Shown here: one piece after another, positions 48,080 through 56,500 of the stretch
Numbering within the stretch: the stretch's first letter is position 1
Layout of the letters: each line of letters starts with the position of its first letter
Assembly (NCBI RefSeq): GCF_028291725.1
Contig: NZ_JAQGNT010000027.1
Coordinates: forward strand, 1-64,000
Direction of reading: 5' to 3'
From: Hydrocarboniphaga sp.
GTDB taxonomy: Bacteria; Pseudomonadota; Gammaproteobacteria; Nevskiales; Nevskiaceae
Length of the DNA: 64,000 nt
Position numbers and translations under genes: made by a program
The notes under the pieces: model-generated
What the model was told of the DNA's origin: nothing
Databases searched by the model: none
What the model saw: only the letters and a program-made list of their open reading frames with translations

Positions 48080-49201
48080 ATGCGGGTCAAGTGGATACTT
48101 TTCGGCTGGCTGCTCAGCAGCATCTGCGCTGCCTGCAGTCCCGGCGCGGGCTGGGACGACTGGACCCGCTACGCCGAACGTTTCGTGCAGGCCGATGGCC
48201 GCGTGATCGATCTGACGTTCGATCAGAAAAGCACATCCGAAGGGCAGTCGTACGGTTTGTTCTTCGCGCTGGTCGCCAATGACCGGCCGCGCTTCGATGC
48301 GATCCTGAACTGGACCGCGCTGAATCTCGCCGACGGCCAGCTCGCCACCCAGCTGCCCGGCTGGCTGTGGGGCAGGCGCGACGACGGCAGCTGGGGCATC
48401 AAGGACACCAACTCCGCGGCCGACGGCGACCTGTGGACGGCTTACGCGCTGCTCGAAGCCGGCCGGCTGTGGAAGTCGCCGGTGTATTCGGCGCTGGGCA
48501 GGAACCTGCTCGACCTGGCCGCGCAGCACGAGATCGCCGATGTCGGCAATGACCAATACCTGCTGCCGGCACCGCTCGGCTTCAAGCTCGACGACGGCCG
48601 CCTGCGCGTCGATCCCTCGTATGTGCCGCCGTTCCAGTTCCGCTACTTCGGCACTCTCGATCCAAAGGGTCCGTGGATGCCGATCCTCGACACCTACCAG
48701 CGGCGCATGCCGGACATGTTCCGGCACGGCATCGCCCCCGATCTGGTGCGCGTGGCGCCGGACGGCGCGATCGAGTTGGACCCGGAGCGTCCCACCGCCA
48801 GCTACGACGCGATCCGCGTTTACCTGTGGGCGGCGATGTCGGGCCGCGACGGTGTCGAGCAGTTGCCGAAACTGCGCGGCTTCGTCGAGATCGTACGCGA
48901 GCGCAAGGCGCCGCCGGAGAAGATCGACGTCGCCAGCGGCAAGCCGGTCGCCGGTGACTATTCGCCGATCGGTTTCATGGCCGCGGCGCTGCCGTATCTG
49001 CAGGCGGTGGGCGAACAGCCGCTGGCCGATGCGCTGCGCACGCGGCTGAAACTGGCTCGCACGAAATCGCAGCTGATGAAGAATGCGAACTACTACGACG
49101 AGTCGCTAGTGTTGTTCGCGCTCGGCTATCTGGACGGCTACTACCGCTTCGACGACCAGGGCCGGCTGCTGCCGCGCTGGGCGGCGCCGCACCAGGACTG
49201 A
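48080..49201 (+). CDS. GH8 endoglucanase (BcsZ-like)
   Basis: 373 residues with a signal peptide and GH8 barrel. Catalytic residues are visible: acid Glu54 in 'STSEGQSYG', the Asp pair in 'NSAADGDLW' (115-117) and 'ASYDAIR'. The family cleaves beta-1,4-glucan and, in cellulose operons, trims or releases the chain during export. AAGGAG lies 6-8 nt before the ATG. The cysteine near residue 18 does not fit a good lipobox. Its place behind the synthase supports cellulose as the product. Confidence 0.93.
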   Translation: MRVKWILFGWLLSSICAACSPGAGWDDWTRYAERFVQADGRVIDLTFDQKSTSEGQSYGLFFALVANDRPRFDAILNWTALNLADGQLATQLPGWLWGRRDDGSWGIKDTNSAADGDLWTAYALLEAGRLWKSPVYSALGRNLLDLAAQHEIADVGNDQYLLPAPLGFKLDDGRLRVDPSYVPPFQFRYFGTLDPKGPWMPILDTYQRRMPDMFRHGIAPDLVRVAPDGAIELDPERPTASYDAIRVYLWAAMSGRDGVEQLPKLRGFVEIVRERKAPPEKIDVASGKPVAGDYSPIGFMAAALPYLQAVGEQPLADALRTRLKLARTKSQLMKNANYYDESLVLFALGYLDGYYRFDDQGRLLPRWAAPHQD

Positions 49202-49210
49202 GAGGGAAAT

Positions 49211-50134
49211 ATGGACCTGTCATCCGATGCGCAGATGGCGAGCGCCGCGTTGCCGGTCGATCGCTGTTCGATACACGAGCGCCGCCGGCTGCTCGAGAAC
49301 TATGTGCTCGCCGCAAGGCCGGTGGTGATTCCGGATGCCGCGGAGGCCTGGCCGGCGCGGCGGCGCTGGACGCCGCCGTTCTTCGCGCGCCACTACGGCG
49401 AACTGACGATGACGATCGCCGGACGCCGCTGGAGCCTCGCCGAATACATCGCGCAGATGCAGCGCGGGCCCTGCGATCCGCCGCTGCCGTACCCGTTCAA
49501 CTTCGACATGCAGCAGCACTTTCCGGAGCTGATCGCCGACGTGCAGCCGCAGCCGCGGTTCGGGCGCATCGATCGCCTGAATCATCCGCTGATGTGGCAT
49601 AGCCTGCTGCGCGGCACGCGGCCGCACGAGCTGTTCTTCGGCGGCCATGGCTCGGTATTCCGCCAGCTGCATTACGACACGCTGTTCCTGCACGGCCACA
49701 TCACCCAGATTCTCGGCGACAAGGAGTTCTTCCTGTATCCGCCGGAACAGACGCCGCTGATGTATCCCTCGGCCGCCAACCCGAAGCTCTCAGTGATCGA
49801 CGATCCCGCGGCTCCCGATCCGCAGCGCTTCCCGCTGTTCGCGCAGGCACGCCCTTGCCGGACGATGCTCAAGGCCGGCGAGACGATTTTCTTTCCGGCC
49901 GGCTGGTGGCATTACACGCGCGTCCACGGGCCGTGCATCGCTTACGGCGGCATCGGCCTGACCTCGACGAACTGGCCCGACTTCATCCGTGACAACCTCC
50001 ACCACCGCATCGCCGGCGGCACGCCGCGCGCGAAGCGGATCGCGCTATCGGCCTACGGCGCCATCGCCGGCGCGGCGATGAACCTGCAGGAGTCGCTGCT
50101 GCGGCTGCGCGAGACGAATGCGGCACCGACTTAA
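49211..50134 (+). CDS. Cupin-like (JmjC-type) Fe(II)/2-oxoglutarate oxygenase
   Basis: 307 residues of the cupin_8/JmjC superfamily. Iron ligands are visible: H-x-D in 'QLHYDTLFLH' and the distal His in 'FFPAGWWHYTR', with 'GHGSVFRQLHYD' and 'GDKEFFLYPPEQ' typical of the fold. Members hydroxylate proteins or small molecules. It starts 9 nt after the GH8 stop with GAGGGA upstream, so it is co-expressed with the polysaccharide genes. Its substrate there is unknown; this partnership is the odd part of the operon. Confidence 0.85.
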   Translation: MDLSSDAQMASAALPVDRCSIHERRRLLENYVLAARPVVIPDAAEAWPARRRWTPPFFARHYGELTMTIAGRRWSLAEYIAQMQRGPCDPPLPYPFNFDMQQHFPELIADVQPQPRFGRIDRLNHPLMWHSLLRGTRPHELFFGGHGSVFRQLHYDTLFLHGHITQILGDKEFFLYPPEQTPLMYPSAANPKLSVIDDPAAPDPQRFPLFAQARPCRTMLKAGETIFFPAGWWHYTRVHGPCIAYGGIGLTSTNWPDFIRDNLHHRIAGGTPRAKRIALSAYGAIAGAAMNLQESLLRLRETNAAPT

Positions 50135-50233
50135 CGGGAATGGCACTAACTCTGGCGGGGACGGGCATCTACCCATCATCTCGCCACCGTGCCGATGTTG
50201 GGGTTCGCTGCGCTCACCCCAACCTACTCAGCT

Positions 50234-50315
50234 CGTAGGTCGGCAATCCTTTGCCGACGTGAGGCCTCGATTGCGCATCCGGCGTTGCACGTCGGCAAAG
50301 GATTGCCGACCTACG
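50234..50315. repeat. Mirrored pair of the GTCGGCAA palindrome (copies 4 and 5)
   Basis: Two perfect 28-bp arms (50234-50261 and 50288-50315), each containing GTCGGCAAAGGATTGCCGAC or its complement, enclose 26 bp that include ATTGCGCATC. The unit lies between the 3' ends of the cupin gene and the EPS flippase, a natural place for a two-way transcript end. Confidence 0.92.
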
Positions 50316-50336
50316 GGTCAACTGATCATCGATGGC

Positions 50337-51644
50337 CTAGGCAACCGCGGCGTGATCCACCGCGCCCGGCGCTATCGCGGTGCGGCGCCGCACTTCGCGC
50401 CAGCACAGCGCGCCGACCGCGATCAGGTTCAGCACTTCGCCCGACAGCGTGCCGAACAGCGCGCCGACCTGGCCGTACTGGCGCATCGCCGCATAGCTCA
50501 CCGCAATCGAGGCCAGCGCGCAGGCCAGCGTCGACAGGCTCAGCGCGCGGAAGCGCGAGCGGATCAGCGGCAGATAGATCAGCTGGTCGCGCATCACCAT
50601 CAGCAGGAAGATCGCCGACCACAGCAGCAGCATCTCGTCGCGGTTGACGAAGTGCTTTTTCAGCACCACGTCGAACAGCCAGTCGCGCGCCAGCCACATC
50701 ACGCCGACGTAGGCCAGCGATACCGTGGCCATCGCCAGCGCGATCGCCATCAGCCGCGCCAGCACGCGCGGGGCGCCGTGCTCGATCAGCCAGCGCGAGG
50801 TCACCGGCATCATCTGCGAGCGGATGCCGGACGACAGCAGGTTGATCGGCATCATCATCAGCCGTGTCGCGCCGAGCGCTGTCACCGCGGCGACGCCGAG
50901 CACCGCGGTCACCAGATAGCTGTAGCTCTGCGCGAACAGCCAGTGAATGCCGGCGCCGGACAGCGACCACATGCCGGACGACGCGAACTGGCGCTGCGCG
51001 CCGCCGTCGGCGCGGCCGACCTGCCACGGAAGATGCGCGCGCAACTGGCGCCGCATCAGCAGGCTGCCGACAGCGGCGGCAATGCCATTGCCGGTGATCG
51101 CGAACAGCACCGGTTTCGGCGTCAGCGCCGCCAGCGCAGCACTGCCGAGTACGACGACGACGTAGACGACGTCCGCGCGCAGCACGCGTTCCGCCTGCTG
51201 ATGGGCGAGCAGCGCGATGCGGAAATATTCGCGATCCAGCACCGCCAGCACCGCGATCAGACCGAACACGGTCACCGCAGCCGAATCCGATTGATACAGA
51301 CCGGCAGCGGTGATCGCCGCCACCAGCGCGATCGCGCCGCCGACGCCGAACAGCAGCCAGCGGCGCTGCTCGGCATACAGGTCGCCGAGAAAGCGCGCGT
51401 GCGTGGTCCGGTCGTGGCGGATCGAGTGATTGACTACGAATGGGCCGACCCAGGCGTTCTCCAGCGCGACCGCCAGCAGCAGGCCGTTGGTGAACAGCAT
51501 GTAGTAGCCGTACTGCAGATCGCTGACCTGGCGGATCAGCACCAGGCCAATCAGAAAATTGCCGGCCGACAGCAGCACCTGGCTGAGTACCGCGCTGCTG
51601 AACATGCGGACGAAGCCGCTGTGCTTCTGCAGTCGCGCGATCAT
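50337..51644 (-). CDS. EPS flippase (Wzx-like)
   Basis: 435 residues with 12 or so transmembrane helices ('AVLSQVLLSAGNFLIGLVLI', 'SYLVTAVLGVAAVTALGATR', 'LLSSGIRSQMMPVTSRWLIE'). MOP-superfamily proteins of this type flip undecaprenyl-linked repeat units to the periplasm. It is the last gene of the minus-strand EPS operon and overlaps the preceding glycosyltransferase by 4 bp. Confidence 0.8.
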   Translation of the reverse strand: MIARLQKHSGFVRMFSSAVLSQVLLSAGNFLIGLVLIRQVSDLQYGYYMLFTNGLLLAVALENAWVGPFVVNHSIRHDRTTHARFLGDLYAEQRRWLLFGVGGAIALVAAITAAGLYQSDSAAVTVFGLIAVLAVLDREYFRIALLAHQQAERVLRADVVYVVVVLGSAALAALTPKPVLFAITGNGIAAAVGSLLMRRQLRAHLPWQVGRADGGAQRQFASSGMWSLSGAGIHWLFAQSYSYLVTAVLGVAAVTALGATRLMMMPINLLSSGIRSQMMPVTSRWLIEHGAPRVLARLMAIALAMATVSLAYVGVMWLARDWLFDVVLKKHFVNRDEMLLLWSAIFLLMVMRDQLIYLPLIRSRFRALSLSTLACALASIAVSYAAMRQYGQVGALFGTLSGEVLNLIAVGALCWREVRRRTAIAPGAVDHAAVA

Positions 51645-52840
51645 GGCCGGCCGGTTTCGCGCTCAGTGCGCAGCCATTCGCGCGTGCCGCGACGCTGCAG
51701 TATCAGCAGCACTTTCCAGATCACGAAGAACGGTGCCCGTGCCAGATCGATCAGCCCGCGTCTGCCGACGCCGCTGAGCTGCCAGCCGCGCAATACGTAC
51801 ACGGCGATGCTGGCGAGGCTCGCCACGCCGATCCAGGCCAGCAGCGCCGGCGTAGCCAGCCACCGCGCAGCGAGCATCGCGACGACGGTATAGCCGACCG
51901 CCGCCAGTGCGATATACGACAGCGGCAGCACCAGCAGGTCGAGCCCCAGGTCCAGGCACACGGCGGATCGCCGTGCCAGCGCCGCGCGCAGCAGCGGCAT
52001 CGTCTTGCTGCGGATCTGTGCGAAGCGGCCGCTCTCCCAGCGCTGGCGCTGTGTCGCCGCGCTCCGCTCGCCCGAGACCATGTCGCCGAGCACTTCAGCT
52101 TCGTCGGCGTAGGCGACGCGCACGCCGGCCATGCCGAGCTCGATGCCGTATTCCAGATCCTCGGCCAGCGACCAGGCCTGGTAAGGCACGCGCCGCAACA
52201 GCGCATGCGTCAGGCACCAGCCGTTGCCGCGGATGCCACAGGACAGGCCGAGGCGTTCGCGCGCCCTTGAGCGCAGCGCATGGATCGCGGCCATCGCGAT
52301 CGTCATCAGCCGCGTGCGCCAGGAGTCCTGTGGATTGCGCACGCCGTAATGCACCTGCACCGCATCGGCGCCGGCCTCGATGCGCGCCGCGCAGGCTTCG
52401 AGCAGGTTGGGCAGCGCGTCGGTGTCGGCGTCGACGACCACCACCGCATCGGCAAAGCCGTCGTCGCGGCTGCGGGCAAAGGCATGGCGCAGCGCATAGC
52501 CCTTGCCATGCAGGGTCGGGTCGTGCCGTTCCAGCACTTCGGCGCCGGCATCGTGAGCGCGCTCCGCGGTGTCGTCGTTGCAGTTGTCGGCGACGACCAG
52601 GATGCGGAAGCGCTCCGGCGGCCAGTCCAGCTTCTGCAGGCCGGTGACGGTGCGGCCGATCAGAGCCGCCTCGTCATGCGCCGGTACGATCACGTCGAAG
52701 CGCAGGCGGCGCGATGAGGCCGGCGGCGGCTGCGTTTCGCCGGACAACAGGGTCAGCAGCAGCAGGTAGCCGCAGGCGAGCACCACCGGCACCGCCAGCA
52801 AGGCGATCAGCGGGGAGGCGATGAGGGCCAGATCAAGCAT
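51641..52840 (-). CDS. GT2-family glycosyltransferase with membrane helices
   Basis: 399 residues from ATG 52840 (a TTG at 52849 is possible). An N-terminal membrane helix is followed by a GT-A domain: 'FDVIVPAHDEAALIGRTVTG', 'VVADNCNDDTA', 'VVVDADTDALPN' (DxD-like), 'LAEDLEYGIEL' and 'TQRQRWESGR', then three C-terminal helices. The layout resembles membrane GT2 enzymes that add a sugar to a lipid-linked acceptor. Its start codon lies in a 13-bp tandem repeat shared with the upstream gene's stop. Confidence 0.88.
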   Translation of the reverse strand: MLDLALIASPLIALLAVPVVLACGYLLLLTLLSGETQPPPASSRRLRFDVIVPAHDEAALIGRTVTGLQKLDWPPERFRILVVADNCNDDTAERAHDAGAEVLERHDPTLHGKGYALRHAFARSRDDGFADAVVVVDADTDALPNLLEACAARIEAGADAVQVHYGVRNPQDSWRTRLMTIAMAAIHALRSRARERLGLSCGIRGNGWCLTHALLRRVPYQAWSLAEDLEYGIELGMAGVRVAYADEAEVLGDMVSGERSAATQRQRWESGRFAQIRSKTMPLLRAALARRSAVCLDLGLDLLVLPLSYIALAAVGYTVVAMLAARWLATPALLAWIGVASLASIAVYVLRGWQLSGVGRRGLIDLARAPFFVIWKVLLILQRRGTREWLRTERETGRP

Positions 52841-52883
52841 GTTTATCAAGCCTATTCATCAAGCATGTTCATCAAGCATATTC
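52832..52883. repeat. Four 13-bp tandem units over a stop/start junction
   Basis: ATCAAGC(A/C)T(G/A)TT(T/C) repeats four times without gaps. On the minus strand each unit reads roughly GAACATGCTTGAT, so two units supply an ATG and the unit nearest the upstream gene supplies its TGA (52872). A change in copy number would move the start codon relative to the stop by 13 nt. Confidence 0.9.
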
Positions 52884-53786
52884 GCGGTAGTGCCATCCGC
52901 AGAAAATCGACAGCTTGCCGAGATTGGCGGAGGCCTTGGTCAGCCAGCGGGCGGCGTGATGCCGGCCGAGTGGCAACAGCAGCAAGGCAAGAGCGGCGGC
53001 GGTGAAAGCTTGCAACAGCGCGCGCAGCAACAGGCGCGTGCGCACGGCTAGCGTCACCGGGCCGTAACGGCCGCTGACGGTGTGCCGCGCAAAGTCCTGA
53101 CCGCCGCGCAGCGAGCGGCGCAGCAGCCAGCGCAGCGACAGGCGTGAGCCCTCGACCGGCTCGCTGACGATTGCCTCGTCGCACCAGACGATGTTCGCGC
53201 CGGCCAGCGTCAGCCGCGACAGCAGGTCGCCGTCTTCACCGCCGGTGAGTCCGTAGGCGGGATCGAAAACCGGGGTCGTGGCCTGCAGCAGGTCGGCGCG
53301 CAGCAGCACGTTGCCGAATCTCAGGCGATTCGGCGGCACTCGCGTGCCACTCGCCATCCGCGCCCAGTCGTAGAAGCGGCCGCGCCTGATCCAGCGCGGT
53401 GCCTCGCTCGGCAGCAGCGGTTCGACCGGGCCGAGCACGCCGTCGGCGCGATACCGGGCCGCGCAGGCGAGCAGCTGCGACAGCCACGCGGCCGGCGCGC
53501 GCTCATCGTCGTCGACAAACGCCAGCCAGTCGCCAGTCGCGAGTTCCACCGTGCGGTTGCGCGTCAGCGAGATGTTCTTCTCGGGCTGCACTGCGTAAAC
53601 CAGCTCGAACGGCGCGCGGCGGCGATGACGCTCCGTGACCTCGCGCGCGCTGGCCGCCGCGTCGTTGTCGACGACGACCACCTGATCAGGCAGCCGCTGC
53701 TGCAGCGCCAGGTCGGCGAGCAGCGCGTCGAGTCTGGGCTGCCGGCGATAGGTGGCGATGCAGACGCTGACGCGGCTTGCGCTCAT
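52872..53786 (-). CDS. GT2-family glycosyltransferase
   Basis: 304 residues from ATG 53786, in ATGA overlap with the HAD gene. A standard GT-A GT2 fold: 'VSVCIATYRRQPRLDALLAD', 'QVVVVDNDAA', 'SLTRNRTVELATGDWLAFVD' then DDE, the metal-binding acidic motif, and 'LTGGEDGDLLSRLTLAGANI'. A C-terminal membrane helix is likely ('AFTAAALALLLLPLG'). It adds one sugar of the EPS repeat. Its stop codon is inside the tandem repeat. Confidence 0.9.
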   Translation of the reverse strand: MSASRVSVCIATYRRQPRLDALLADLALQQRLPDQVVVVDNDAAASAREVTERHRRRAPFELVYAVQPEKNISLTRNRTVELATGDWLAFVDDDERAPAAWLSQLLACAARYRADGVLGPVEPLLPSEAPRWIRRGRFYDWARMASGTRVPPNRLRFGNVLLRADLLQATTPVFDPAYGLTGGEDGDLLSRLTLAGANIVWCDEAIVSEPVEGSRLSLRWLLRRSLRGGQDFARHTVSGRYGPVTLAVRTRLLLRALLQAFTAAALALLLLPLGRHHAARWLTKASANLGKLSIFCGWHYREYA

Positions 53787-55294
53787 GAAGACGCCGCCAC
53801 GCCGCGCGCCGATATGAGCGCGTGCTTCAGCTCCGCGCGGGCGCGGAACAGATTCCAGGCGAGCAGCAGCCAGGCCGACGGGCCAAGCAGGATCTGATAG
53901 CCCTCGGCGATCGCCAGGGTGCCCGCAATCACGACGAAGAACAGCAGCCGCAATGGAAAAATGCTGCTGTCCGGCCATTGGTTGCCGCCGCGCCGGTACA
54001 CGTAATACGGAATCCAGCGTGCGATCACGTGGGCCGCCAGCGCCGCCGCGCCGATCGCGGTCACCGGCACCAGCGCTGCGAAAGCGGTGGCGCGGGCAAA
54101 CTGCAGCAGCGGGAAAACCCAGACCCGCGTCGGCTTGTCGAGACGGTTGTAGAACACGAACACGCCGTAGGTCGCGAGCAATACCGCCGCCCATATCGCC
54201 GCGTCGATCAGGCCGGGCGGCGCCGGCCAGCGCAGTGCGAGGACGGCTAGCCCTCCGAGCACGGCGGCCCAGATCCACGGCTGCCAGCGCGGCGTCGCCA
54301 CCGGCGCTTCGTAGAAAGCCGCGCTCAGCCGCGGCTCGGCTTCGTGCTTCGCGGCCATCAGGTCGTTGTCGACGTAGCCGCGTTCGTAGATCGTCCAGAA
54401 CGAGATCAGCAGCAGTAAAAGCCCGAGTACGTGCGTCACTGGCAATGCGGCCAGCGTGATCGAGCTGAGCACCCAGAACGCCCAGTCTTCCTGCAGGATG
54501 CCGCGCACGATGTAGCGCTCGCCGGGCCGCTTGACCCGGCTCAGATACTGGCCGGGCAGGTAGACGCCGGATAGCGCCTGCCGATAGCGCGCCTCGGGCC
54601 AGACCGTGTGCAGGCCGCGCTCGCAGTGGCGCAGCAGCGGCAGATCCTGCAGCGAATCGGTGACCAGCAGCGCGCCGCGCACTTTCGCATCGCCGAGTGC
54701 ATCGATCGCCATGGCGAGCTTGCCCTTGCGGCGCTCGGCAAAGCTCGGTTCGCAGGCGATGAGCCGGTGGCTCGACAGGCCGAGCGCCTCGACCAGCGGA
54801 GCGACGATGAAGCGGAAGCCGACGGTGACGATGATGGCCGGCTCGGTGCGCGATTCCAGCGCTTCGAGCAAAGGTTTGTTGGCGTGCAGTGTCGCGAGCC
54901 CGCCGACCCGGCGCCGCCAGCGCGCGGTGGTCCAGGGCAGCAGGGCGCGCAGCAGCCGCACGCGCCAGACATCGCGTGTGGTTTCACCGCCGCTCCAGCG
55001 CCAGGGTTTCAGCACGTCCAGCAGCCGCAGTGTCACCAGCGCGATCGGGCCGGGCCAGGCGCTGTCCAGGTAGTCCTCGGTGGAGTTGCGCAGGTAGAGC
55101 GTCTCGTCGAGGTCGACCAGCACGGTGCCGGCGTGCGTCACGCACTCGGCGATCGCGGCCGAGGGCTCGGGGCGATAACGCGGGTCATGGCCGGCTGTGG
55201 CGGGCGCCGCCGCTTCACGAACGAATGCCGGTATCGTCGCGGACAGCTGCGCTCGCTCGGCGGCGGGCACGTCGGGGTTGCTGATGCTTGTCAT
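53783..55294 (-). CDS. HAD-domain protein fused to a polytopic membrane domain
   Basis: 503 residues. The first 270 are a HAD phosphatase fold ('TVLVDLDETLYLRN' with the Asp nucleophile; 'GALLVTDSLQDLPLL' as the Asp-containing fourth motif). The rest is membrane-embedded with about eight helices and 'ERGYVDNDLMAAKHEAEP', which is reminiscent of UbiA-type Asp motifs. HAD-UbiA fusions act on polyprenyl-phosphate sugars in some bacteria, so a lipid-linked donor step for EPS is a plausible inference. It is between an acyltransferase gene and a GT2 gene. Confidence 0.7.
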   Translation of the reverse strand: MTSISNPDVPAAERAQLSATIPAFVREAAAPATAGHDPRYRPEPSAAIAECVTHAGTVLVDLDETLYLRNSTEDYLDSAWPGPIALVTLRLLDVLKPWRWSGGETTRDVWRVRLLRALLPWTTARWRRRVGGLATLHANKPLLEALESRTEPAIIVTVGFRFIVAPLVEALGLSSHRLIACEPSFAERRKGKLAMAIDALGDAKVRGALLVTDSLQDLPLLRHCERGLHTVWPEARYRQALSGVYLPGQYLSRVKRPGERYIVRGILQEDWAFWVLSSITLAALPVTHVLGLLLLLISFWTIYERGYVDNDLMAAKHEAEPRLSAAFYEAPVATPRWQPWIWAAVLGGLAVLALRWPAPPGLIDAAIWAAVLLATYGVFVFYNRLDKPTRVWVFPLLQFARATAFAALVPVTAIGAAALAAHVIARWIPYYVYRRGGNQWPDSSIFPLRLLFFVVIAGTLAIAEGYQILLGPSAWLLLAWNLFRARAELKHALISARGVAASS

Positions 55295-55300
55295 GCTGGC

Positions 55301-56476
55301 TCAGTGTCCGCCGCCGCCCGCCCGGGGCTGCCCGTACACCGGACCCGGCGCGCTGCCGCCGACCCTCGCGACGGCGGTTCCGGCCGGCGAAGTCAGTGCC
55401 CGCCGATGCAGGCGCTTGCGCATCGCGGCGCAGGGCTCCTCGACCCAGCGACGCATCGCTTCGCAGACCGCCAGCGTCATCGTCGCGGCGATCACGGTGG
55501 TCAGTGCCCAGTCGGCATGAGGCCAGTGGTACTGCAGCCCGAGCAGGATCATGTGATGCGACAGGTACAGCGCGTACGAGACCGTGCCGAGATAGACCAT
55601 CGGCCGCGCGTTCAGCCAGCGCAGCCACACCGAGTCGGCACGGGCGACCGCCAGCCACAGCAAGGGCGCGATCGCCATGCTCTGCACGGTGTAGCGTAGC
55701 GTCAGCCGGAACTGCTCGTCGCGATACAGCAGCGTGACCAGCAGCACTGCGCAGCAGCCGGCCGCCATCGCGACTTCGGCGCCCGCCCGCTGCGGCGGCA
55801 CCGGGTCGATCCAGGGATTGCGCAGCACCGCGAGCAGGCAGCCGATCAGGATCGCGTCGATGCGGGTATCGGTGGCCATGCCCAGATAGTGTTCGCCGAC
55901 ACCCTGCTCGTACAGCCACAAGCGCCAGACCGTTACGGCCGCGACCAGAGCGCCGAGTACGGTTGCCGATACCTTGCGGCGATTCAATTTCAGCAGCACC
56001 GCGGCCAGCGGCGGATAGAGCAGGTAGAAGTGTTCTTCGACGGCCAGCGACCAGGTCAGGCCCAGACCGTGCGGCATGCCGGCGAAGTCATGGGCAATGA
56101 CGTAATAGTTGCCGAAGTAGAACAGCACCGACAAAAACCCCTGCGGTGTGAAGCGGCCTTCGATCCAGCCCAGCCGTGACGCGAGCTGCGCGATCAGGAC
56201 GATCACCAGCAGCGGCGGCATCAGCCGCACCACGCGGCGCAGGTAGAACGAGCGGAAGTGGATGCCGCCGCTGCGCTGCTGCTCCATGCGCATCAGTGTC
56301 GTGATCAAAAATCCGCTGAGCACGAAGAACACCGTCACGCCCAGGCCTCCGGGCAATACACCGTCGAGGCCGCTGTGCGCGAAGAAAACCAGAATCACCG
56401 CGAGCGCGCGGATGCCATTGAGACCGGGGATGGTTTCCATGCCCGATCGGACGATGGCGGAGGCGGTGAGCGTCAT
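55301..56476 (-). CDS. Acyltransferase 3 family (OafA/YrhL-like)
   Basis: 391 residues, ten predicted transmembrane helices. Family marks: 'IPGLNGIRALAVILVFFAHS' with the catalytic-type His, 'GLGVTVFFVLSGFLITTLM', 'SFYLRRVVRLMPPLLVI' and 'LTWSLAVEEHFYLLYPPLAA'. Such proteins acetylate or otherwise acylate surface glycans. A Gly/Ala/Pro-rich tail follows. It is within the EPS operon, 6 nt upstream of the HAD gene, so it likely decorates the EPS repeat. Confidence 0.92.
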   Translation of the reverse strand: MTLTASAIVRSGMETIPGLNGIRALAVILVFFAHSGLDGVLPGGLGVTVFFVLSGFLITTLMRMEQQRSGGIHFRSFYLRRVVRLMPPLLVIVLIAQLASRLGWIEGRFTPQGFLSVLFYFGNYYVIAHDFAGMPHGLGLTWSLAVEEHFYLLYPPLAAVLLKLNRRKVSATVLGALVAAVTVWRLWLYEQGVGEHYLGMATDTRIDAILIGCLLAVLRNPWIDPVPPQRAGAEVAMAAGCCAVLLVTLLYRDEQFRLTLRYTVQSMAIAPLLWLAVARADSVWLRWLNARPMVYLGTVSYALYLSHHMILLGLQYHWPHADWALTTVIAATMTLAVCEAMRRWVEEPCAAMRKRLHRRALTSPAGTAVARVGGSAPGPVYGQPRAGGGGH

Positions 56477-56500
56477 CCTTGCATTGCTCCGGGAGCGATA

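Noticed and set aside
46156-48282. A 708-codon frame overlapping the cellulose-synthase-like gene in another frame
   Set aside because: Arg/Ala-rich frame-shifted shadow; it crosses the end of the real gene and has no motifs.
50118-51893. A 591-codon plus-strand frame opposite the EPS flippase
   Set aside because: His/Gln/Arg-rich antisense of hydrophobic membrane helices.
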